A stretch of 64,000 nucleotides of DNA, from positions 9,052,001-9,116,000 of the forward strand of contig NZ_CP151726.1 of NCBI RefSeq assembly GCF_038443385.1, in the 5' to 3' direction. The translations under genes were made by a program, and so were the position numbers. Below the pieces are notes generated by a model. It made no database searches. It saw only the letters and a program-made list of their open reading frames with translations, and was not told the DNA's origin. Below are positions 9,260 through 17,822 of the stretch, in pieces. The number at the start of each line of letters is the position of its first letter. Positions within the stretch are counted from its first letter, which is position 1. This DNA is from Stieleria varia. GTDB lineage: Bacteria; Planctomycetota; Planctomycetia; Pirellulales; Pirellulaceae.

Positions 9260-10267
9260 ATGATGTTCGCTAGCAATGGTGTTGTAGCAGCGGGATGGTT
9301 TGAGGGTGGAGTATTCGCGGCGATCCTCGTGCTGCTTGGAATCGCGGGCCTGATATTCATGATGGTCTTGGGCTTCTTTGCCCTTCGCTATGGCAAGCTC
9401 TGGTTTCAAGCCTACATGTCGGTGGCAGATGTCAGTCCGATCAGCCTGATCCGCATGCACTTCACCAAAGTCAATCCGAATGTGATTGTCCAGGCCAAGG
9501 TCATGTCCGCGCAAGCCGGTCTGAGCATCAGCCGCAAGAACGGCATCAGCACTCGACGACTGGAGGCTCACTACTTGGCCGGCGGCAACGTGATGAATGT
9601 GATTCACGCGATCATCGCCGCCCACCGCGCCGAGATCCCGTTGGATTTTGATCAAGCCGCCGCGATCGACTTGGCCGGTCGTGATGTGCTCGAAGCAGTC
9701 CAGACAAGTGTCTATCCCAAGGTCATCGACTGCCCGGATCCGGCTCGCAGCGGCAAAACGACTTTGAGCGCGATCACCAAGAACGGGATCGAACTGCGAG
9801 TTCGTACCCGGGTCACTGTGCGAACCAACCTGGAGCAGTTGATCGGCGGGGCAACCGAGGACACCGTGATCGCGCGGGTCGGCGAAGCCATCATCAGTTC
9901 GATCGGCTCGGCAGACACGCACTTTCGGGTGCTGGAGAATCCCGACATGATCACACGGGTCGTGCTCTCACGGGGGCTGGATGCTCAAACGGCCTTTGAA
10001 ATCGTTTCCATCGACATTGCCGATATCGACGTCGGCGAAAACATCGGTGCCCGTTTGCAGAGTGACCAAGCGGAAGCCGACACGCGGGTCGCGCAGGCCC
10101 AAGCCGAACGCCGACGTGCGGACGCGATCGCGGAAGAACAACAGATGCGTGCTCTGGTCGCCAGCAATAAATCCGCCCTGGTGTTGGCCGAAGCCGAAGT
10201 GCCGATGGCGATGGCCGAAGCGTTCCGAGCAGGCCGAATCACCGCCTCAATGGACGACGAAGAATAG
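9260..10267 (+). CDS. floA: Flotillin-like protein FloA
   Basis: A 335-residue protein of the FloA (UPF0365) family, a membrane-microdomain scaffold. The N-terminus is a hydrophobic hairpin (residues 12-45), followed by the family core: [60 protein letters not shown]. The C-terminal third is a charged Ala/Glu/Arg coiled coil ([20 protein letters not shown]). Length fits the family. The start at ATGATG has GAGAGG upstream. It stands alone, convergent with the ftsQ-like gene. Confidence 0.95.
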   Translation: MMFASNGVVAAGWFEGGVFAAILVLLGIAGLIFMMVLGFFALRYGKLWFQAYMSVADVSPISLIRMHFTKVNPNVIVQAKVMSAQAGLSISRKNGISTRRLEAHYLAGGNVMNVIHAIIAAHRAEIPLDFDQAAAIDLAGRDVLEAVQTSVYPKVIDCPDPARSGKTTLSAITKNGIELRVRTRVTVRTNLEQLIGGATEDTVIARVGEAIISSIGSADTHFRVLENPDMITRVVLSRGLDAQTAFEIVSIDIADIDVGENIGARLQSDQAEADTRVAQAQAERRRADAIAEEQQMRALVASNKSALVLAEAEVPMAMAEAFRAGRITASMDDEE

Positions 10268-10282
10268 AATCGCCTCCTGTAC

Positions 10283-10302
10283 GTCAGCCTGGCCAGGCTG
10301 AC
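10283..10302. terminator. Perfect 20-bp palindrome after floA
   Basis: GTCAGCCTGGCCAGGCTGAC, 15 bases past the floA stop, is self-complementary over all 20 bases. It belongs to the same family of hairpins as 8331-8490 and 17351-17370. There is no T-run, so Rho-independent termination is not certain. Confidence 0.6.
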
Positions 10303-10359
10303 ATTGCGCAGGGTCAGCCTAGAAAAGCCAGAGCTGTTAACATCTACGTAGCCATCCTG

Positions 10360-10745
10360 CTCGGGACGTGCAATCTATCACTGGCGTAGTGGATGAGGTC
10401 ACGAGTCCTGGGGCATGGGACACGTGACCTCGCCCACTACGAATTCCGTCACTTATTGATTTCACGCCCCGAAGGGGCCGAACATGAAAGCCCAGGGCAG
10501 AGCGCAGCGCCGCCCTGGGTGATCGAACACTCAACTACCATCTCGCCCTGAAAGGGCAAAACACTGCTTCATCCCGTGTCGAAAAAACACTGTAACGCCC
10601 ACTTCGGGGCTTGGGGTGTTACGACGCACAGCAACCCAGGGCGACGCTGCGCTTTGCCCTGGGCTATCTTGTCATGTCCCTTCGGGACGGAATGCAATAC
10701 GTCCCTCGGGACGTGCAATCTATCACTGGCCTGGAAAGGCTGACG
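10360..10745. repeat. Cluster of direct and inverted repeats
   Basis: The floA/ftsQ gap is packed with repeats. (a) A perfect 26-bp direct repeat at 10360-10385 and 10705-10730, containing GGGACGTGCAATCTATCACT. (b) A 32-bp inverted pair at 10489-10520 and 10634-10665 with two mismatches, each starting or ending in CCCAGGGC. (c) A 19-bp stem at 10385-10403 with 10423-10441. (d) A series of tiny stem-loops: GCCCCGAAGGGGC, GCCCTGAAAGGGC, GTCCCTTCGGGAC. The arrangement is near-symmetrical about 10575. No protein is encoded. Confidence 0.85.
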
Positions 10746-10754
10746 CACTACGTA

Positions 10755-11615
10755 CTAGAGATCCCGGCGGGCGGCGATGCGTAGATCGTCGCCGTTTTGA
10801 AATTGGCCATTGACCAAGTCGGTCAACTTGGACAACGCGTCGCGTTCGCCGGGCTGCTCCATCCCGGGCGGGCTGCCCCATTCCACGGTCATGTCGTTGC
10901 CCAGCGTGATTTGCAATTGGGGCACGATGTTTTTCCGTGGATCACCGGTGGCCGTGATCTTGGCGACTTTGATTTTGTCGGACAGTGGTGCGAGCAGCTT
11001 TGCCAGCAATGCAGCATTCTCGACGCGTCGTTCGCCGAACGCCGTGCCGACGTTGCCATGAGGATACTCGTCTGGGACTTCGATGTGGATGAACTTGGGC
11101 GCGTCTTGCAGGTTGAGTTGCTCGTTGGGCAACAGGATTCCTTCGCCGTCGAGGGCAAAGTACAAGTCGTCTCGGACGCTGCGTGTTTCGCTGGTCACAT
11201 GAAAAACAGCGACGGGCTCGCGGTACTCTAGCGAGACCTCGATTTCACCGTGTGGCAACTTGCGTACGCCGTCGACTTTGCGGACCCAGGGGTGAGTCGC
11301 GAAGGCATCGGCAATCTTGGCCGTGGCGTGACGGTCCAGAACGGACAGTTCGTTCAGCGCAGTGTCCTCGTAGACGTCCTGGACGATGTCGGTTCGGACG
11401 TAATCGTGGGGCGTCGGGATTCGGATGTGATCCTTCTGCACGCCCTGAAACTGCGTCCGCAGATGCTCAGCACCCCAGCGGTGGTAGGCGACATAACCGA
11501 TGATCATCAGGCCGATCGGCCACAAGAACGACCATGCGGTGGGAGCCGCGATCAGCCGACGAAGCAGGTCGCGGATCGGCCGGACTTCCTGGTCTTGTTC
11601 CCCTCGCATTGCCAT
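10755..11615 (-). CDS. ftsQ: FtsQ-like division protein
   Basis: A 286-residue bitopic membrane protein. A short cytoplasmic tail is followed by one helix (SFLWPIGLMIIGYVAYHRWG). The extracytoplasmic part follows the POTRA/FtsQ pattern: HPWVRKVDGVRKLPHGEIEVSLEYREPVAVF, then a beta-rich region. FtsQ links early and late divisome proteins. The ATG at 11615 is chosen; a TTG at 11663 would add 16 residues. It follows murB directly on the same strand, as in classical dcw clusters, but no ddl, ftsA or ftsZ follows, in line with the known lack of FtsZ in planctomycetes. Confidence 0.78.
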   Translation of the reverse strand: MAMRGEQDQEVRPIRDLLRRLIAAPTAWSFLWPIGLMIIGYVAYHRWGAEHLRTQFQGVQKDHIRIPTPHDYVRTDIVQDVYEDTALNELSVLDRHATAKIADAFATHPWVRKVDGVRKLPHGEIEVSLEYREPVAVFHVTSETRSVRDDLYFALDGEGILLPNEQLNLQDAPKFIHIEVPDEYPHGNVGTAFGERRVENAALLAKLLAPLSDKIKVAKITATGDPRKNIVPQLQITLGNDMTVEWGSPPGMEQPGERDALSKLTDLVNGQFQNGDDLRIAARRDL

Positions 11616-11729
11616 CGAAAAACCTGAATCTCGGATCTCCTGCCCCGGACACGGCCGCTTCAACAGAAATCGGCCGCCATGATCGAGAGATCGGTTCGAA
11701 TTTTCGACCGGTCCACTCAGGAGTCGGAT

Positions 11730-12608
11730 TTACCAGATTTTCAGATTCAACTGCAAGTCGATCCCGGTCTGCAGCAAGACTTGCTCGCGAACCCGCTCGA
11801 TCAGCCGCAAGCACTCATCGCTGGTGGCCTCGGCGTGAGCGATTAAGTAGTTCGGCTGAGCGTGGTCCAAGGAAACGTTTCCTTCGCGAATTCCGGCCAA
11901 ACCGACATTTTGGATCAATTCGCGGACCGGGCTGCCGTCGGGGTCGACAAAGGGCACGGCGATCCGGCGGTGTTCCACCGGCAAGGCGGAATTGCGAGCA
12001 ATCCAAAGCTTTTGCATGCGTTTGGTCAGTAGCTTGATGTCACGCTGCTCCAATTCGAACACGACATCCAGCACGCTCAAGCCGCCCAGAGCCGATTTGC
12101 GGTGGGAAAACCCCGCTTCGGCTTGCGAAACGGTACGTATCGATCCGTCTGGATCAAGAACACGCACGCATTGCACCACTGAGCCGATGTCGCGACCACC
12201 CGCGGAAGCGTTGCCGACCACGGCGCCGCCGACCGTTCCGGGAATGCCCACCAAATGCTCCAGACCCCCGAGCCCACTGCCCACGGCTTTGATCACCGCG
12301 TGGGAAAGTCTTGCTCCGGCACCGACGGTCAACAGATTGCCTTCGATCGCCAATCCACTGGTGGCCGGCGCCTCCAAGGACACCACGATCCCGTCAAAAC
12401 CTGCCTCGCGGACCAACAGGTTGCTGCCGCCGCCGAGGATTTTGACCGACAAGCCGTCCTCGGCCGCCCACTGATAGATCTGCTTGAGCTGCTCGATCTC
12501 GACAGGCTCCGCCAAGAATCGTGCGGGACCACCGATCCCGAGCCACACCAGGGGAGCCAATGGTTCATCTGCACGCACCACGTGCAGCAGTTCGTCGGGG
12601 ATCGTCAT
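11730..12608 (-). CDS. murB: MurB-like UDP-N-acetylenolpyruvoylglucosamine reductase
   Basis: A 292-residue protein with the FAD-binding core of MurB: LGIGGPARFL (23-32), GGGSNLLV (59-66), GIPGTVGGAVVGNASAGG (121-138), and an Arg in HRKS (169-172). MurB reduces enolpyruvyl-UDP-GlcNAc to UDP-MurNAc. Two catalytic positions look altered. The GSxFxNP serine motif reads IAVPFVDP (216-223), with no Ser. The C-terminal (L)xxExxxIG motif reads LQLNLKIW (285-292), with Asn288 where Glu acts. Upstream of ftsQ on the same strand. It may be a diverged MurB or a MurB-like protein with a changed function. Confidence 0.82.
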   Translation of the reverse strand: MTIPDELLHVVRADEPLAPLVWLGIGGPARFLAEPVEIEQLKQIYQWAAEDGLSVKILGGGSNLLVREAGFDGIVVSLEAPATSGLAIEGNLLTVGAGARLSHAVIKAVGSGLGGLEHLVGIPGTVGGAVVGNASAGGRDIGSVVQCVRVLDPDGSIRTVSQAEAGFSHRKSALGGLSVLDVVFELEQRDIKLLTKRMQKLWIARNSALPVEHRRIAVPFVDPDGSPVRELIQNVGLAGIREGNVSLDHAQPNYLIAHAEATSDECLRLIERVREQVLLQTGIDLQLNLKIW

Positions 12609-12770
12609 TCGTCAACTGAGTCAAAGAAGGAATACGTGAGCGAAATCCGCCGCCGAATTTCGCTGAAACGCTAGATGACCATCATACCGATACGGCGAAA
12701 AAAAAACGCCGGTGGTGTCGCGAAAACACCTGCCGACGTTTGTGATCGTCAAAAAGGGAACCGAACGGGT

Positions 12771-13172
12771 CTAACCTTGACCCAGCGTCACGGCCTTGCG
12801 AATCAGGTTGCGAACGGGCTGCTTGGGCTGATAACCCATCAACCGCTGGCGTTCCCACTTGCCGGCGCTGCTCTTGGTGAACATGATGATTTGAGGCAGC
12901 ATCTTTTCGCCTTTGGTCAATTGATTGACCAGTGCTGGTTCGGTGTCGCGATCGAGCAACACCACACTCACGTTATCCAACTCGCCCGTTTGGGCCATGG
13001 GCTGGATCGTCGTCTGCTTCAAAGCGTTGCAGGCGGGGCACCAGGGAGCACCCACGACAACCAACAGCGGTTTGTCTTGGGCTACTGATTCTTTGTACGC
13101 GGTCGCGTAATCCGTTTTGATTTGCTCGCTGGTCACACCGGTCAGCATGATTGCCATTAGCAACGAAAGCAT
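12771..13172 (-). CDS. Secreted thioredoxin-fold protein
   Basis: A 133-residue protein with a short hydrophobic leader (residues 1-14) and a thioredoxin fold: LLVVVGAPWCPACNALK with redox Cys45 and Cys48 (CPAC), and the cis-Pro region MLPQIIMF. It is probably an exported thiol reductase or oxidase. The ATG at 13172 has an AGGAG site a few bases upstream. It lies 160 bp upstream of murB on the same strand, but that gap suggests separate transcription. Its substrate cannot be told. Confidence 0.85.
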   Translation of the reverse strand: MLSLLMAIMLTGVTSEQIKTDYATAYKESVAQDKPLLVVVGAPWCPACNALKQTTIQPMAQTGELDNVSVVLLDRDTEPALVNQLTKGEKMLPQIIMFTKSSAGKWERQRLMGYQPKQPVRNLIRKAVTLGQG

Positions 13173-13835
13173 TCCTCACTCCTCATCTCAAGGATGGACA
13201 TTCCTGAGGGGTGCCGACACGATGTCGACGAAAACCACAGTGTCTGAAGTAGCACACCATTGATTCTGAATAGAACTCCTCAGGTGCATCGTTCCGTCGT
13301 TGCCCACCCAGTCCATTTGCATTAGTCACGCCGCATGGTTGGGGCGTGTTGGTGGGCATCCTTTCAGGCTACGATAGGGACTCGGTATTGAGCCAAATCC
13401 AACGTGCCTGCCTTTCTCTGCATCTCCGATTCTCAAAGCAAAATTCAGGGAAGCTGGTGAGAGCTTTCCGTCTGCGCCATCGATTCGGGTTGGGCGGAGT
13501 ATACGGATGGCCTAAGGGGCATCAAGTGTCTCGGGAGCGAATTCCCAAAAGTAGACGCGGGCCTGTCGCCAACAAATTCCGGCGATTGATTTTGTTTCCT
13601 CCGGCCCAATTCGCTAAGCTGTTGCGATGCCAGAACTTGTGGGCGTGCCAAATGTGGCATGCTGGCAAGCAATCCTACCCCTGACGGGCGGTTGCTGGCG
13701 GATTGTAAAATTTCCAGAAGCGACCGCTCGGCATCGAAAATAGGTGGCATTCTGTTCACATATTTAATTGGCCGGTGCGATTCGGCGTCCGAGTGAGCGT
13801 CGCGTGATCCGTCGTCAGTTCGAAAGTTTTCCCGC
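13173..13835. other. Intergenic region with no convincing gene
   Basis: About 660 bp between the divergent thioredoxin and Gfo/Idh/MocA genes. Open frames exist on both strands (for example 13346-13684 plus and 13445-13837 minus) but they overlap each other, lack ribosome sites and have no recognisable protein character. It probably holds two promoters and possibly decayed sequence. Confidence 0.5.
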
Positions 13836-14843
13836 ATGAAACTGAGGCTTGGCCTGATCGGCTTGGGGGATCACTGGCAAAGTCGCTATTTGCCAGCGTT
13901 GAGGGTGCTGCATGACCGTTTCGACGTCCGCGCCGTGTACAGCACCGTCGCGAAACTGTCGGAAAACACGGCAGCAGAGTTCCAGGCGGACCCCGTCGAT
14001 GGGTACCGCAGTCTTGTCAGCCGCTGCGACATCGACGCGGTGATGATCCTGAAACCCTGTTGGCTGGGCTGGCTGCCGGCATTGGCGGCCTGTGAAGCGG
14101 GCAAGGCCGTTTATTGGGCGGGCGGTTTGGACTTTGATCCCGCGCAAGCGGAATCGGTTCGGCAATCGATCCAGCAGAGCGGGGTCTCGTTCATGACGGA
14201 GCTGCCCAGGCGATTTTCCCCCGCGACGCTGAGGCTCAAGGAACTGATCGCGACGCGATTGGGGGCTCCGAAGCTGCTTTTTGCACATCGACGACTTCCG
14301 GCGGCAGAGAACCAGCGATCGGGTGCCAGTGATTCCAGTCGCAGCAAATCGGAGTTGGTGGAGCTGATCGATTGGTGCCAGTACGTGGTCGGCCGCGCAC
14401 CCACGGCAGTCTCCAGCAGCCGCTACGGGGACGATGATCACGAGGAATACTGGCGACTCTCGCTACAGTTTCCCTCCGCCGAGCACGGCGGCAAATCGCT
14501 GCCGCCGGTCAACGCGCAAGTCAGTTGTGGCAGCTATATGCCGGCACAGTGGAGCGAAGCGGCCAATTTTCGTCCGCCCGCTGCCTTGCAAGTCTGTTGC
14601 GAGCGAGGGATCGCGTTCATCGATCTGCCGGCGACGCTGGTGTGGTTTGACGAAGCCGGCAGGCACGTCGAAGCGTTGGAGACAGAACTGCCCGTCGGCC
14701 AGCAGTTGCTCACACAATTTCACCGATCGGTGACCAGCTTGGTCAGATCCATCGGCGGCTTGGAAGATACCTTCCGCGCCGCCCGAGTCCTCGCCGCGGC
14801 CAACCAAAGCGAGCTCGAAGGCCGCCGAGTCGACGTGGAATGA
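13836..14843 (+). CDS. Gfo/Idh/MocA-family oxidoreductase
   Basis: A 335-residue protein. The N-terminal Rossmann motif is LGLIGLGDHWQSRYLPAL. A helix-rich region DIDAVMILKPCWLG-WLPALAACEAGKAVYWAGG corresponds to the part of the family that usually contains EKP; here that position reads YWAGG, so the standard catalytic Lys is not evident. The C-terminal half is beta-rich, as in the family. Likely an NAD(P)-dependent sugar or inositol dehydrogenase relative, perhaps with changed chemistry. A hairpin repeat follows 24 bases after the stop. Confidence 0.8.
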   Translation: MKLRLGLIGLGDHWQSRYLPALRVLHDRFDVRAVYSTVAKLSENTAAEFQADPVDGYRSLVSRCDIDAVMILKPCWLGWLPALAACEAGKAVYWAGGLDFDPAQAESVRQSIQQSGVSFMTELPRRFSPATLRLKELIATRLGAPKLLFAHRRLPAAENQRSGASDSSRSKSELVELIDWCQYVVGRAPTAVSSSRYGDDDHEEYWRLSLQFPSAEHGGKSLPPVNAQVSCGSYMPAQWSEAANFRPPAALQVCCERGIAFIDLPATLVWFDEAGRHVEALETELPVGQQLLTQFHRSVTSLVRSIGGLEDTFRAARVLAAANQSELEGRRVDVE

Positions 14844-14867
14844 TCACTGATTGGAAGCGAGGCAAAT

Positions 14868-14932
14868 ACCAGCACGAAGCGCAAGCGAGTGAAAAAAACG
14901 ACATAAATCACTCGCTTGCGATTCGTGCTGGT
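14868..14932. repeat. Hairpin repeat (CAAGCGAGTGA family), copy 1
   Basis: Two 25-bp arms (14868-14892 and 14908-14932), complementary except for one base, enclose a 15-base A-rich loop. The core is CGCAAGCGAGTGA / TCACTCGCTTGCG. The same hairpin occurs at 40173-40245. It lies between a plus-strand and a minus-strand gene that converge, so it may end both transcripts. Confidence 0.9.
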
Positions 14933-15030
14933 GTCAAACGCAATCCACGATGCACTAGCCGAGTGCAGCCATCAGACCCAAACGCACGCCGAGGTTGATC
15001 ACGAAACAGACCAACGCGATCAGGATGGCT

Positions 15031-15477
15031 TCAATTCGATCGTTTGTCGAAATGCACCTGACACGTCCCGTTGTCGCAGGATTTACCCGCGATCTTGTAC
15101 CGACGTTTGGCGACTTGATGGTACAGCCACCGCCATAATCCCGCCGAGCCGGGCAGGTGCATGATCGGGGCAGCTAGCCATAGCAGCGGCAATCGCCGCG
15201 TCAGATAACGCACCGCGTCCGCCCCCCCGTGTCGACGATCCGCCCCGTCGATCACGTACATTTGCTCCATCAATTGATCGAATGTCAAGTCGGGGTATCT
15301 CTCGGCCACCCTGCCGTCGTGTAACGAGAGGAACGCCAACCGTTTTCCGCCCCAGTCCAAACGACTCAGGCTCTCGACGCCGGCCCGGCAGAAATTGCAG
15401 TGTCCGTCGAAAAGCACGACATCTGCGTCGGGATTTTCATCGGGATCAGGCAGCTTTGGAGTAGAAAACATCGTCAA
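15031..15477 (-). CDS. Thiol-disulfide oxidoreductase, DCC family (DUF393)
   Basis: A 148-residue protein with the DCC motif FDGHCNFC (residues 23-30: Asp24, Cys27, Cys30), then the DUF393 pattern: RLAFLSLHDG, MYVIDGADRRHGGADAVRYL and WLAAPIMHLPG. The C-terminus has an additional Cys pair (CDNGTC). Cytoplasmic thioredoxin-like proteins of this family have no firm substrate. Upstream is the shared intergenic region with the divergent gene at 15676. Confidence 0.87.
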   Translation of the reverse strand: MTMFSTPKLPDPDENPDADVVLFDGHCNFCRAGVESLSRLDWGGKRLAFLSLHDGRVAERYPDLTFDQLMEQMYVIDGADRRHGGADAVRYLTRRLPLLWLAAPIMHLPGSAGLWRWLYHQVAKRRYKIAGKSCDNGTCQVHFDKRSN

Positions 15478-15675
15478 AAATCATTGGAAAGATGGAAAAA
15501 CGGCTTCGATCCTTCTCCCCCCCAAGCCGTATACTGACAGCATACGCTAACGGGTAGCTGAGAGGACTAGAAATCGCACGTGCTTTGGCTGCACGGTTTA
15601 GCTGCTCACTTTTGGCTACCCGCTGGTTAACCGAACACTGGGTGATCACGTCACCGGAGAATACAGGTCATCACG

Positions 15676-17340
15676 ATGAATCAAATCGAATATCGAGTCC
15701 GATCGGCTCGCAGACGCCTGATCATGGGGCAATTGGGACGCAGCCTCTGCTACACCCTGTTCGCTGCACTGATCGTCGCCATCTTTGCCTGTGCCATTCC
15801 TCAGTTCTACGTGATCGACATCGACTTTCAAACTTGGGCGTACGCCTGGGTCGGCGGTTGTCTCGTCGCAGGTCTGTTGGCCGCCGTGATTCACACCTTC
15901 CTCAAAGCACCGTCGTTGGGTGACGTGGCGAGGGAAGTCGATCATCGCTTCGGGCTTCGCGAACGTTTGAGCAGTTCAATGTCATTGGAACAGAGTGACC
16001 GCGAAAGTGATTTCGGTATCGCGTTGATGACCGATGCTGAAAAGCAAGCCAGCCAAATCGATGTCGCCAAACGTTTCCAGCTCAAACCGTCCAAGATCGG
16101 TTGGCTGCCTCTATCGCTTGCGCCCGTGCTGGTGATCGTGTTGATGCTGGTCAACCCGGCATCGAATTCTTCGGCGAGTAACCAGACGACGGTCGATCCC
16201 GCCGTGGCCGCGCAAGTTAAGAAGGCGGCGATGCAACTCAAGAAGCGACTGCAGCAACAAAAACGCAAGGCAGACGCGGCCGGCCTGAAAGAGGCTCGTG
16301 ACTTGTTCGAGAAAATGGAGATGGATCTCGACAAGATGGCCGAGAAGAAAAATCTCGACAAGAAAGACGCGATGATCGCGCTCAATGACCTCAAGAAACA
16401 ACTGGACCAGCGCCGCCAAGAAATCGGCTCGACCGAGCAAATGCAAAAAGCAATGTCGCAGATGAAAGGACTCGATGCAGGTCCAGCGGACAAAGTTGCC
16501 AAGTCGATGGAGAAGGGCGAGTTCGGAAAAGCCAGTGACATCGTCAAACAGCTCGCTGAAAAAATGCGTGACGGCAAACTGAGCGAGAAAGAAAAAGAGC
16601 AACTGCAAAAACAAGTCCAGCAGATGCAGGAACAAATGAAAAAGGCGGTCGAAGAACACAAGCAACGCAAGGAAGAGCTGCAAAAGAAAATCGATCAAGC
16701 TCGCAGCGAAGGACGCCAGGATGATGCCGCGAAGTTGCAAGAGCAGATGAACAAGATGCAGCAACAAGATCAGCAGATGCAGCAAATGCAAAAGATGTCT
16801 CAAGCCCTCAACGATGCGGCTCAGGCAATGCAACAAGGCGACTCGCAGCAGGCCGCCGACGCACTGCAAGAAATGGCAGACCAACTCGGCGACATGCAAC
16901 AAGAAATGTCGGAGCTGCAGGATCTCGAATCAGCCATGAACGACCTGTCTCAGTCCAAGGAACAAATGCGTTGCAAGAACTGTGGCGGCGGCGGCTGCAA
17001 GCAGTGCCAAGGCAACGGAATGGGAATGCAGTTCGGACAGGGCGACGGTGAAGGCGAAGGCGATGGCTTGGGCAAAGGAAACGGCTCGGGCGACCGCCCC
17101 GAAGAAGAAGGTGACACGAACACCTACGAAACACAGGTGCGTGGTCAGGTCAAAAAAGGCAAGGCACGCATCAGCGGATTTGCCGACGGCCCCAACCGCA
17201 AAGGCGTCACGCGTGAGGAACTCAAAAGTGTGATCGACAGTGCTTTGGCCGAGGAAAGCAACCCGCTGGAAAACCAAAATCTGCCACGCACCGAACAGCA
17301 GCACGCCAAAGACTACTTCGACAAGCTACGCACCAACTGA
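15676..17340 (+). CDS. Membrane-anchored coiled-coil protein
   Basis: A 554-residue protein. The N-terminus has two helices (about 24-45 and 54-76), a short conserved-looking loop with DHRFGLRERLSSSMSLE, and a third helix (about 137-157). Residues 170-430 are a long Gln/Lys/Glu/Met coiled coil. A Cys cluster (CKNCGGGGCKQC) resembling one DnaJ zinc repeat follows, then a Gly-rich acidic linker. The layout (paired helices, then a large soluble tail) is shared with the protein encoded at 22459, on the other side of hrpA. No function is known to me. Confidence 0.82.
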   Translation: MNQIEYRVRSARRRLIMGQLGRSLCYTLFAALIVAIFACAIPQFYVIDIDFQTWAYAWVGGCLVAGLLAAVIHTFLKAPSLGDVAREVDHRFGLRERLSSSMSLEQSDRESDFGIALMTDAEKQASQIDVAKRFQLKPSKIGWLPLSLAPVLVIVLMLVNPASNSSASNQTTVDPAVAAQVKKAAMQLKKRLQQQKRKADAAGLKEARDLFEKMEMDLDKMAEKKNLDKKDAMIALNDLKKQLDQRRQEIGSTEQMQKAMSQMKGLDAGPADKVAKSMEKGEFGKASDIVKQLAEKMRDGKLSEKEKEQLQKQVQQMQEQMKKAVEEHKQRKEELQKKIDQARSEGRQDDAAKLQEQMNKMQQQDQQMQQMQKMSQALNDAAQAMQQGDSQQAADALQEMADQLGDMQQEMSELQDLESAMNDLSQSKEQMRCKNCGGGGCKQCQGNGMGMQFGQGDGEGEGDGLGKGNGSGDRPEEEGDTNTYETQVRGQVKKGKARISGFADGPNRKGVTREELKSVIDSALAEESNPLENQNLPRTEQQHAKDYFDKLRTN

Positions 17341-17350
17341 TCCCTACTAC

Positions 17351-17370
17351 GTCAGCCTTTCCAGGCTGAC
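17351..17370. terminator. Hairpin GTCAGCCT-TTCC-AGGCTGAC
   Basis: An 8-bp perfect stem with a 4-base loop, 10 bases after the stop at 17340. It is the same repeat as at 10283 and in the outer arms of 8331-8490. It is likely a terminator or REP-like hairpin between convergent genes. Confidence 0.65.
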
Positions 17371-17485
17371 GGTGGGCCGTTCAAAATTTGGTGTTGACTC
17401 GATGTTTCGGCGTTGGTTTTTGAGCCATTTCTTGTCCACTGGCACCTCCCTCAAGGAACTTGGGGGAGGTCGAGCAGAGCCCTTC

Positions 17486-17627
17486 AGGCGAATGCGAGGG
17501 AGGGGGCCTATCTGCGCAAGTCAATGATTGGGAACGGCAAAACGCTTGGCGGGGCACGCTATCGACTTGGAAAGTCGAGCGACGATTGTCGTTCGACTTT
17601 CCAAGTCGAAAACGAACACGACCATCC
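17486..17627 (-). repeat. Dispersed palindromic repeat, copy B
   Basis: Inverted counterpart of 4146-4281. It contains TCGACTTGGAAAGTCGA (17562-17578) and TCGACTTTCCAAGTCGA (17593-17609), so the two blocks can also pair with each other. It starts at the AGGCGAATGCGAGGGAGGGG end and finishes in ACCATCC. It differs from copy A mainly in the segment between the GTGCCCCGC and CTGCGCAAG blocks. Confidence 0.8.
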
Positions 17628-17664
17628 GCCCAAACACAAGCCATACGCCTTATGCCAGGCTAGC

Positions 17665-17775
17665 GGTCTGGGACAGCTAGAAGTTAGGGTTTGCCGTAGT
17701 GGATCTTGGCAAACATCCCACCGCTACAGGATCTTTAACAAGATCCACTACCCTAAAGCTAAGTTGTCCCAGACC
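17665..17775 (+). mobile_element. Short TIR-bounded repeat (MITE-like), copy 1
   Basis: A 111-bp element bounded by perfect 11-bp terminal inverted repeats, GGTCTGGGACA and TGTCCCAGACC. Inside it, GTAGTGGATCTTG and CAAGATCCACTAC form an inner inverted repeat. A longer, inverted copy lies at 53618-53768. There is no coding capacity, so it would need a transposase from elsewhere. Confidence 0.82.
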
Positions 17776-17822
17776 ACTGGCGTCGTCGGCTCACTGAACC
17801 AACAGGCATCAAGCGTTTTTAT

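Noticed and set aside
10283-10745. CRISPR array
   Set aside because: The repeats are few, of different kinds and mutually inverted, with no regular spacers and no cas genes.
13346-13837. Overlapping open frames on both strands in the 13.2-13.8 kb gap
   Set aside because: No ribosome site, no recognisable protein pattern, and each frame excludes the other.
14951-15060. Short minus-strand hydrophobic frame (IEAILIALVCFVINLGVRLG) overlapping the end of the DCC gene
   Set aside because: Protein-like, but no start codon or ribosome site was found; it could be a lost small membrane peptide. Not strong enough to list.
16111-16902. Leu/His-rich minus-strand frame opposite the coiled-coil protein
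   Set aside because: Antisense reading of CAG/AAG-rich coiled-coil codons gives Leu/Phe runs; it is not a membrane protein gene.
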